Both the position numbers and the translations under genes were made by a program. This document shows, in pieces, positions 1 through 5,571 of a stretch of 7,590 nt of DNA. This stretch comes from Bacillota bacterium (lineage in GTDB: Bacteria; Bacillota; Clostridia; Acetivibrionales; DSM-1351), in assembly GCA_023436515.1 (NCBI GenBank), contig JAEZIV010000004.1, forward strand, positions 1 through 7,590. The letters run 5' to 3'. Numbering within the stretch: the stretch's first letter is position 1; every line of letters begins with the position of its first letter. The notes beneath the pieces are model-generated. The model saw only the letters and a list, made by a program, of their open reading frames with translations. It was not told the DNA's origin and made no database searches.

Positions 1-2
1 GT

Positions 3-863
3 ACAAGCTCACGTTCGATAATTTTCTATCTGAGCATCGCTTGGCTGGCTAAGAAGCTTGGGCTAAAGGTTATGTTTTATGCCAACGGCATTGGTCCCAT
101 AAACAAGCTCAGAAACACTGAATATTCCAGAAAGATTTTAAATATGGCCGATGTTATTACGGTTCGCGAAAAAATATCCCTCCGTGAACTGGAGAAAATG
201 GGTATTTCAAAACCTAAGATAATGCTGACAGCAGACGCAGCCCTTGCGGTTCACTTTGATAATAATACCGATACTGAAGAAATTTTTCACATGGAGGGCA
301 TACCACTTGGTGCAAGGTATGCCGGGTTCTCGGTGAGAAAGTGCCCGGGCTGCGACAGGTTTGAGCACGAAGCTTATGAAAGCATTATAGCCCAGACTGC
401 AGATTATGTTTATAGTAAATACAATCTCATTCCGGTTTTTATACCTATGGAATACCATGTTGATATTGTTACTATTCAGAATATACGGGCAAAAATGAAG
501 ACCCTTGGATATTTTGTTTCAAAGAACCATACAATCAGCGAAACCTTTTCTATCATACGTAAGATGGATATCATGATTGCCATGAGGCTCCATGCTCTCA
601 TCTTTGCTGCTTACATGAATGTTCCCCTTCTTGGAATCAGCTATCAGCCCAAGGTTGAAGGCTTTTTAGAATATATTAATCAGCCCTCAGCAGGCTACGT
701 AAAGGATTTGACCTTTGAGGCTCTGCGCAATAGAATTGACTATATTCTAAGCAATACCGACGAGGTTAAAAAGGAGCTTGAAAAGTCAGTTGAGGTACTT
801 ATACATAAGGCAGAAGAGAATTCTCGTGTTGCTATAGAGCTGATCTCCAAACGCGAGCTTTGA
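3..863 (+). CDS. csaB: Polysaccharide pyruvyl transferase CsaB, 5' end missing
   Basis: CsaB-type enzymes transfer pyruvate from phosphoenolpyruvate onto the peptidoglycan-linked secondary wall polysaccharide, making the ketal that SLH-domain surface proteins bind. The frame is open to the left edge: codons from base 3 read TSSRSIIFYLSIAWLAKKLG and run into the in-frame ATG at 72, so that ATG is internal and the true start lies outside the window. Family members have about 360-370 residues; 286 are visible, so roughly 75-85 are missing, including the N-terminal glycine-rich part that normally precedes TSSRS. Seen motifs are the FYANGIGPI segment (from base 75), the VITVREKISLREL segment, and the conserved C-terminal MRLHALIFAA (from base 582) followed by PLLGISYQPKV. 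The gene ends with tandem stops (TGA, TAA) and a hairpin terminator. It converges on the ABC-F gene 50 bases away. Family assignment is firm; the substrate is inferred from family knowledge. Confidence 0.9.
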   Translation, partial: TSSRSIIFYLSIAWLAKKLGLKVMFYANGIGPINKLRNTEYSRKILNMADVITVREKISLRELEKMGISKPKIMLTADAALAVHFDNNTDTEEIFHMEGIPLGARYAGFSVRKCPGCDRFEHEAYESIIAQTADYVYSKYNLIPVFIPMEYHVDIVTIQNIRAKMKTLGYFVSKNHTISETFSIIRKMDIMIAMRLHALIFAAYMNVPLLGISYQPKVEGFLEYINQPSAGYVKDLTFEALRNRIDYILSNTDEVKKELEKSVEVLIHKAEENSRVAIELISKREL

Positions 864-874
864 TAAAAATAATG

Positions 875-910
875 AAGCTGGATGAAGTAACCCTGTCATC
901 CAGCTTTTTT
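875..910 (+). terminator. Rho-independent terminator of csaB
   Basis: A perfect 11-bp stem (AAGCTGGATGA at 875-885 against TCATCCAGCTT at 896-906) encloses a 10-base loop and runs into six Ts (905-910), 11 bases after the csaB stop codon. Read on the - strand, the same stem begins 7 bases after the ABC-F stop and is followed by CATTATTTTTATC, a less perfect U-tract. It may therefore work in both directions for the two convergent genes. Confidence 0.9.
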
Positions 911-913
911 ATA

Positions 914-2827
914 CTACTGACTTTCCAACTGTTCTGATATATCTGCCCATAAGGCATACAAATCTTCAAGTCTTTGCTCACTATCAGTCTTTTCCTGAGT
1001 CAACTCAATCAACTTAAGATGATCGGATGACGCCTCAGACATCTCCTCATCTATTTCTACAAGGCGCTTTTCCAAGACTGCTATTTCCTTTTCAGAATCC
1101 GCTAGCTGCTTCTCAAGCTTCCTTATCCTACTTCTTTCCTCTTTTGTGGCTATATGGCTCTGTTTAGCCTCAGACATGGAGCTCTCATCGGCAATAGCTT
1201 TTTGCAGCAAATTGTTCTTCTTGTTATAAGCTGCAAACTCTGTGTAGTTACCGTAAATATCCATTACCGGATTTTTTCCTATATCTATTATTCTTGTAGC
1301 AAGCTTATCAATAAAATATCTATCGTGAGAAACGATAAGCATAGTTCCTTCATACTCCATAAGAGCTGACTCAAGTATTTCTCTGGAATTAATATCCAAA
1401 TGGTTGGTTGGCTCATCTAGAATAATGAAATTTGCCTCTGAGAAAATTAGCTTAAGCAAGGATACCCTGCTTTTCTCACCTCCGCTTAAAACAGATATTT
1501 TCTTGAAAACCTCCTCACCGGTAAACAAAAAAGCAGCCAAGGCACTCCTTACCTCTGTCTGAATAAGCTTTTGATTTACGCTCCAAACTTCGTCCAGTAT
1601 TGTATTATCCTCATTCAGCCCTTCCATTTCCTGATCATAATAGCCTAGGTTAACCTTTGCACCAAAATTATAGGTACCCGAGGTGGCAGCAAGCTTGCCT
1701 GAAATTATTTTAAGCAGTGTTGATTTTCCGCAGCCGTTGGGACCTAGTAAAAAAACTCTTTCTCCCTTTTTAACCCGAAAGCTAATATTATTGAAGAGAC
1801 CTTTATCTCCATAGGCTTTTGACACAGAAGCCAGCTCCAGTACATCGTTTCCACTGGATATTGCCTGATTGAATTTTATTCTCATTTTCTGTGGAGCTTC
1901 CTGGGGCTTATCCAGCTTTACCATCCTGTCAAGGACCTTTTGTCTGCTTTCTGCAGTAACAATATTTTTCTCTCTGTTAAATCTCCGCTGCTGCTCAATA
2001 ATAGCCTCCTGTCTCGCTATTTCCCTTTGCTGCAGCTGGTAGTGCTTTTCCTGTATCTCACGATTAATGGCCTTCTGCTTCAAAAAACCTGTATAGTTGG
2101 AGTTATAAAGGTTACCTGCTTTATTTTCTATCTCGATGGTCTTATTTGTAACCGAATCAAGAAAGTATCTGTCATGGGAGATAACAAGTAAACATTTCTT
2201 ATAGGTCTTCAAATAGTCCTCAAGCCATTCAACGGCTGATATATCCAGATGGTTTGTCGGCTCATCCAGCAAAAGAATATCAGGCTCCTCAAGAAGAACC
2301 TTAGCCAGAGCAAGTCTTGTCTTCTGACCTCCGCTCAATATGCTTACCCTGGACTCAAACTCACTGTCTGAGAAGCCAAGTCCCCTTAAAACTCCTCTAA
2401 TACGGCTATTGTATTCAAATCCTCCTAAATATGAAAACCTGTCGGTTAATCTACCATACTCCTTCATAAGAGCTTCCAGCTTATCTTGACCCGAAGTAGT
2501 ACTAATTTCCTGCTCCAGCCTTTTTATATCCTGCTCCATGGCAACCAGTCCGCTGAAAACCTCCAGCAATTCCTGCCAAAGGGTATTATCAGTGTTCAGT
2601 GCAGCATTTTGCTTAAGATATCCAAGGGTTGTATCCTTTGAAATAAATAGTTCTCCAGTCTCCTGAAGCAGCTCTCCTGTAATTATTTTGAACAGAGTTG
2701 ATTTTCCTGCTCCATTGACTCCCACCAAGCCTGCTTTATCATTCTCCTGCAGGTTAAAGGAAATATTTTTAATTATGGTATCTGTGCCATATGAAAAACC
2801 TATGTTATTACAATTTAGTACTATCAC
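914..2827 (-). CDS. ABC-F family ATPase, YdiF/Uup-like translation factor
   Basis: ABC-F proteins are soluble twin ATPases that bind the ribosomal E site; some act as translation factors and others protect the ribosome from antibiotics. There are no membrane segments. Domain 1 has Walker A GVNGAGKST (residues 36-44), signature LSGGQ (164-168), Walker B/D-loop DILLLDEPTNHLD (183-195, catalytic E189) and the SHDR switch (217-220). A charged linker (about 245-320), the P-site tRNA interaction region of the family, joins domain 2: GPNGCGKST (362-370), LSGGE (447-451), DEPTNHLD (471-478, E472) and SHDR (500-503). The C-terminal 80 residues form a Lys/Glu-rich coiled coil (about 560-635). The 637-residue length and C-terminal coiled coil fit the YdiF/Uup-type housekeeping group better than short resistance types, but this is inference. 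The start is GTG: GGAG lies 7 bases upstream (2835-2838), and the next upstream ATG is followed at once by a stop. The stop is TAG. Confidence 0.93.
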   Translation of the reverse strand: MIVLNCNNIGFSYGTDTIIKNISFNLQENDKAGLVGVNGAGKSTLFKIITGELLQETGELFISKDTTLGYLKQNAALNTDNTLWQELLEVFSGLVAMEQDIKRLEQEISTTSGQDKLEALMKEYGRLTDRFSYLGGFEYNSRIRGVLRGLGFSDSEFESRVSILSGGQKTRLALAKVLLEEPDILLLDEPTNHLDISAVEWLEDYLKTYKKCLLVISHDRYFLDSVTNKTIEIENKAGNLYNSNYTGFLKQKAINREIQEKHYQLQQREIARQEAIIEQQRRFNREKNIVTAESRQKVLDRMVKLDKPQEAPQKMRIKFNQAISSGNDVLELASVSKAYGDKGLFNNISFRVKKGERVFLLGPNGCGKSTLLKIISGKLAATSGTYNFGAKVNLGYYDQEMEGLNEDNTILDEVWSVNQKLIQTEVRSALAAFLFTGEEVFKKISVLSGGEKSRVSLLKLIFSEANFIILDEPTNHLDINSREILESALMEYEGTMLIVSHDRYFIDKLATRIIDIGKNPVMDIYGNYTEFAAYNKKNNLLQKAIADESSMSEAKQSHIATKEERSRIRKLEKQLADSEKEIAVLEKRLVEIDEEMSEASSDHLKLIELTQEKTDSEQRLEDLYALWADISEQLESQ

Positions 2828-2888
2828 TTTACTTCTCCATTTACTGTTATTTGTTATTTAGTTATCTTCAGTACACATTTTTACGTTT

Positions 2889-2918
2889 ATTATAGCAAAA
2901 TTCTCTCCACTTCATCTA
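2889..2918 (-). promoter_or_regulatory. Putative sigma-A promoter of the ABC-F gene
   Basis: On the - strand an extended -10 element TGCTATAAT has its TATAAT at 2889-2894. With an 18-base spacer the -35 is TAGATG (2913-2918), a weak match. The predicted leader before the GTG is about 55 bases, with no room for the long attenuators that control many resistance ABC-F genes, and no upstream peptide ORF was recognised. The consensus -10 is good; the promoter itself is inferred. Confidence 0.5.
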
Positions 2919-2963
2919 CTTGTTTTTAATAAACCCTTAGCTTTATAATGAATAATAAGATTG

Positions 2964-2998
2964 AAAAAAGAGTTCCAACCAAAATGCAGCTGAAACCC
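2964..2998 (-). terminator. Rho-independent terminator of cwlD
   Basis: On the - strand GGGTTTCAGC (2998-2989) can pair with GTTGGAACTC (2979-2970) as a 10-bp stem containing three G-U pairs, with a 9-base loop, followed directly by six Ts (2969-2964). It sits about 30 bases past the cwlD stop codon and upstream of the ABC-F promoter, so it separates the two genes. The wobble pairs make it weaker than the csaB terminator. Confidence 0.65.
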
Positions 2999-3027
2999 TA
3001 ATTATATCGCAATTATTTAGCTTGTTG

Positions 3028-3813
3028 CTATTTGCTGTTTCCCGAGGCCTTTTCCTTATTCTTGTAATAATTCTCTACACCGGCTTTAATGGCTGCAGCC
3101 AGTTTATTCTGATATTCTTCTGTTCCAAGGAGCTTTTCCTCATCAGCATTCGACACAAAGCCACATTCAACAATGACGGTGGGTGTCTTTATATTCTTGA
3201 GTATCATTATTTGATCTTTCTTTACCAGTGCTGATCTGTCGTTTGCATTGTCTACATTCAGGCGTATGGAGTTTTGAATTTCACCTGCCAGCTTCTGACT
3301 GTCAGGAGAATTCGGAGGGAAAAAGGTCTGAGCTCCGTGATACTTGGTCTGTGGGAATTTGTTTAAATGTATGCTTAATACAATATCTGCCCCTGACTCA
3401 TCCATAATTTTTTTTCTTCTTGTGAGGTCTGCTCTTCTCTTTTGGAGAATAGTTACATCATTTTCACCATAGGTCAGCTGATCGGTATCTCTCGTCAGAA
3501 TTACCTTATAATTTTCCTTTTCAAGCAGATTTTTTACCAGCATTACTATATTCAGATTTACATCCTTTTCTCTGAGACCACTGTAGTCACTGACTGCTCC
3601 AGGGTCCTCTCCTCCATGACCCGCATCAAGTATAACAGTTTTTTGGACCTGTGCAGCAGGTGCTTGACCTTCGTTCCCTCCGGGAGCGGAAGCCTTCTCT
3701 CCTGTCACCGGCTTTGAATAATCCACTGCAAAGCCAATACTAAAGACTGTTAATGAAAATAATAGTAAGAGGCAGACGAATAATATATTCTTTTTACTTA
3801 TTACAACTATCAT
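3028..3813 (-). CDS. cwlD: N-acetylmuramoyl-L-alanine amidase, CwlD type
   Basis: This is a zinc amidase (Amidase_3) that cleaves the bond between N-acetylmuramic acid and L-alanine. CwlD, with PdaA, makes the muramic-delta-lactam of spore cortex. Counting 261 residues from the ATG at 3813, the sequence shows an N-terminal hydrophobic signal or anchor (about 8-30), a Gly/Ala/Pro-rich spacer (about 35-56), then VILDAGHGGEDPGAV with H66, LREKDVNL with E82, SIHLN with H149, and VECGF with E216; these match the zinc and catalytic positions of the family. The segment after SIHLN (GAQTFF) is typical of CwlD rather than vegetative amidases. The start is a choice: the frame also contains an ATG at 3864 (278 residues) preceded by AAGGGA, but the ATG at 3813 has AAGGA 8 bases upstream and places the hydrophobic stretch at the N terminus as expected. 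A terminator lies upstream, so expression is probably independent of the HEAT gene. Its role in sporulation is inferred from the family. Confidence 0.88.
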   Translation of the reverse strand: MIVVISKKNILFVCLLLLFSLTVFSIGFAVDYSKPVTGEKASAPGGNEGQAPAAQVQKTVILDAGHGGEDPGAVSDYSGLREKDVNLNIVMLVKNLLEKENYKVILTRDTDQLTYGENDVTILQKRRADLTRRKKIMDESGADIVLSIHLNKFPQTKYHGAQTFFPPNSPDSQKLAGEIQNSIRLNVDNANDRSALVKKDQIMILKNIKTPTVIVECGFVSNADEEKLLGTEEYQNKLAAAIKAGVENYYKNKEKASGNSK

Positions 3814-3848
3814 ATGAACCATCCTTTTGTCTATTTGAGTATACTTAA

Positions 3849-3881
3849 TATTATGGATATTCATAATTGTCCCTTATATGC
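3849..3881 (-). promoter_or_regulatory. Possible sporulation sigma (SigG-like) promoter for cwlD
   Basis: On the - strand CATAATA (3855-3849) matches the SigG -10 consensus CATNMTA, and GCATA (3881-3877) matches its -35 GMATR. The spacer is 21 bases instead of about 18, a real weakness. The -10 lies about 36 bases upstream of the ATG at 3813, and B. subtilis cwlD is under forespore/mother-cell sigma factors, so the placement is sensible. In AT-rich DNA such matches arise easily. Confidence 0.25.
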
Positions 3882-3885
3882 ATAT

Positions 3886-3934
3886 AAAAAGGGAATGTCG
3901 CAAAATGAATTTTCTTTCATTTTTCTACATTCCC
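3886..3934 (-). terminator. Rho-independent terminator of the membrane/HEAT operon
   Basis: On the - strand GGGAATGT (3934-3927) pairs with ACATTCCC (3898-3891). Inside, after two mismatches flanking one G-C pair, a further 8-bp stem (AAAATGAA with TTCATTTT) closes on the loop AGAAAA. The hairpin is 44 bases long and runs into five Ts (3890-3886). On the + strand no T-run follows, so it acts on - strand transcription. It lies about 70 bases past the HEAT gene stop and just upstream of cwlD. The remaining gap (3935-4003) holds only a repeated GCAGCTAA (3963-3970 and 4000-4007) of no clear meaning. Confidence 0.8.
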
Positions 3935-4003
3935 AATAAGTCAATGCTAAAAAGCTTTTACAGCAGCTAACATAACCGGCGTCTGCATTGTTACCGCCTG
4001 CAG

Positions 4004-4849
4004 CTAATTGCTGTAGGTTAAGTCGTCTATTTCTCCACCCAGTTTCTTAATAACAGCCCTGATGTGGTTAAAGGTACCTTTGTCCATTTCCTTGATATTT
4101 TTGAGGATATATCCCCTGAGCAGTGGTATAGCACGTCCGTCACCATAATCACCCAGCACTTCAACTGCAAGCTTAAGATTAGAAATAATTCTGAAAGCAT
4201 CCTTCAAAAATTGAAATACCTTATCAGATTTGTTTTCCCTTGATATTTCTGCCACACAATTGAGCAGATAATCCTGAATCTCCGGTTGTTGCACTGCCTG
4301 GAAGGCTTTAATTAAATCATCTAATATGTCTTTATCATACTCTACTATAGCTGCACAGATAGCTTCAGAGATAATTTCATCCATAAAGCAATCAAATAGC
4401 AGGCGAATAAGTTTTTCCTTATACTCGGTCACCTTCAGGCATCCGATTGCAAACACCGCCTGGGCTACTGCAAACACACGGTCAGGTTCCTGCTTCTCCA
4501 AGGATCGAGAAATAAAATCAAAGAGCTTTTGGGAAGCCTGCCTATCATAAGCCTTGAGCTTTTCAATTAATACATCCGGAACACCTACATCCGAGACAGA
4601 AGCTATATCTATAAACAATTCCAAAAGCTGGTCAAGCCCTGCTAATGTATTTATATATTCACCGGGAGTCCGATTGTCCAGTTGCTCAAGCCGAGTATTC
4701 AACCATTCGTTCTCTATGTCTGAAATTAGTTTCTCTTCATCAATTTTTATCTCACAATTCTCACTTGTGGCATGGGACTCCAAGTAACTGTTGAACCCGC
4801 TATCAATTGCATTGTTAAAGCTTTCAGCTAACACTTTATTTATATTCAT
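4004..4849 (-). CDS. HEAT-like repeat protein of unknown function
   Basis: No specific family was recognised. The 281-residue protein is acidic and almost wholly helical by composition, with no signal peptide or membrane segment, so it is probably cytoplasmic. Paired amphipathic helices from about residue 100 to the end resemble HEAT/alpha-solenoid repeats; the clearest is NLKLAVEVLGDYGDGRAIPLL (224-244), with the A-x-x-x-LG-D-x-x-x-x-AI-x-x-L pattern of HEAT motifs. Near the N terminus EWLNTRLEQLDNRTPGEYI (48-66) resembles the W-L-x-x-P-x-x-x-L-G-G-x-T-P-x-E motif found in several small bacterial domains. HEAT proteins usually act as scaffolds, so a partner-binding role is a guess. The ATG has AGAAGG 9 bases upstream, inside the end of the preceding gene, and only 3 bases separate that stop from this start. 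The two genes are therefore probably cotranscribed and translationally linked. It is the last gene before a strong terminator. Confidence 0.75.
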   Translation of the reverse strand: MNINKVLAESFNNAIDSGFNSYLESHATSENCEIKIDEEKLISDIENEWLNTRLEQLDNRTPGEYINTLAGLDQLLELFIDIASVSDVGVPDVLIEKLKAYDRQASQKLFDFISRSLEKQEPDRVFAVAQAVFAIGCLKVTEYKEKLIRLLFDCFMDEIISEAICAAIVEYDKDILDDLIKAFQAVQQPEIQDYLLNCVAEISRENKSDKVFQFLKDAFRIISNLKLAVEVLGDYGDGRAIPLLRGYILKNIKEMDKGTFNHIRAVIKKLGGEIDDLTYSN

Positions 4850-4852
4850 TGT

Positions 4853-5389
4853 CTAGAACCTTCTTTTATTCTTATTCACTGTCTTCTGCTTTGGTTTCAG
4901 CCCTAAAAGCTGTCGTACATATTCATTCAGATCAAAGCCCTTGCTTCCGGCGTAATAACCTAAGAAGGACATCAAAACTATAGTGCTCCAGGCTAATGCA
5001 TAGCTGTATATACTGTATCCTCCCGCCTTTGCAATAAATAGCATAGGAGCTGCAACGGCTTTGGTAAGGTTTGCTTTCAGAATTGATACATCTAAAACTG
5101 TGGACTCTATTTGCAGAGAAGATATAATTATTTGAATAATTATCATTGGTGCAATAGCTATTAGTGCATATAAAACACTGTCTATAAGCTTGATACTGCC
5201 ATAACGCCTTTTATCCACACCCGCCTTGTGGCTCATCTCCGAGTAAATAAACAAGCTCATAAGTATGAACAAGGGTATGGAGAACCAGCTGGCTTTTGAA
5301 TAAAGACTTATAATAAATATAAAGAATATAATTATTACGAACAAATAGTTTTTAAAAACCGACCAACTACCAGATAAGTATTTTTTCAT
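4853..5389 (-). CDS. Four-helix integral membrane protein of unknown function
   Basis: No family was recognised. From the ATG at 5389 the 178-residue protein has four likely membrane helices (about residues 15-30, 33-51, 68-92 and 125-147), a basic loop after helix 2 (HKAGVDKRRYG, 54-64) and a Lys/Arg-rich C-terminal tail (152-178, ending NKNKRRF). The positive-inside rule puts that loop and both termini in the cytoplasm, which fits an even helix number. The frame continues 11 codons upstream to a TTG at 5422, but that TTG has no ribosome binding site, whereas the ATG at 5389 follows GAGAGGGAGCTT. The ATG is therefore preferred. The gene lies 3 bases upstream of the HEAT-like gene, so the two products may form a membrane-anchored complex; this is inference only. 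It somewhat resembles small clostridial Yip1-like membrane proteins, but I could not confirm that. Confidence 0.75.
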   Translation of the reverse strand: MKKYLSGSWSVFKNYLFVIIIFFIFIISLYSKASWFSIPLFILMSLFIYSEMSHKAGVDKRRYGSIKLIDSVLYALIAIAPMIIIQIIISSLQIESTVLDVSILKANLTKAVAAPMLFIAKAGGYSIYSYALAWSTIVLMSFLGYYAGSKGFDLNEYVRQLLGLKPKQKTVNKNKRRF

Positions 5390-5571
5390 AAGCTCCCTCT
5401 CACAAAAAAAGAATTTTTTCAAACAATAAAGTAAGCAACATATAAGTTAAAGTCAGCATCTCGAGAGGATACGACTAACAACAATACATAACGAATTATA
5501 TCATATCAATTATAGTTGGTACATTATTTTGTTAACATTTAGCCCCTCACTTTAAACACTGTTTTTTTACA
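5390..5571 (-). promoter_or_regulatory. Promoter region and leader of the membrane/HEAT operon
   Basis: On the - strand two TATAAT hexamers occur 14 bases apart: at 5509-5514, with TTAACA (5530-5535) upstream at a short 15-base spacing, and at 5495-5500, in the extended form TGATATAAT but without a good -35. Transcripts would carry a leader of about 100-115 bases ending in the GAGAGGGAG ribosome binding site. The leader holds a run of A/T homopolymers near 5403-5420 but no G+C-rich hairpin. No clear terminator follows the GH18-LRR stop, so readthrough from that gene is also possible. Confidence 0.5.

Noticed and set aside
2920..2949. + strand promoter-like pair, TTGTTT and TATAAT with an 18-base spacer, pointing into the 3' end of cwlD
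   Set aside because: The -35 matches only three positions, the region is very AT-rich and no + strand gene or RNA follows.
3442..3717. 91-codon + strand frame antisense to cwlD
   Set aside because: It lies wholly inside a well-supported gene, has no ribosome binding site or recognisable domain, and is a shadow frame.
3948..4003. In-frame open stretch after the HEAT gene stop, 18 codons including an ATG (MQTPVMLAAVKAF)
   Set aside because: A stretch this short is expected by chance; there is no ribosome binding site and no sign of readthrough context.
5403..5420. A7 and T6 runs in the operon leader that can form a 6-bp A-U hairpin
   Set aside because: There is no G-C pair in the stem, so it would be unstable as a terminator; most likely AT-rich leader sequence.
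5390..5422. 11-codon N-terminal extension of the membrane protein from a TTG
   Set aside because: No ribosome binding site precedes the TTG, and the extension would cover the good GAGAGGGAG site used by the internal ATG.
5466..5473. Small palindrome around TCTCGAGA and AGTC/GACT flanks in the leader of the membrane/HEAT operon
   Set aside because: The pairing is short and interrupted; no riboswitch or protein-binding site could be recognised.
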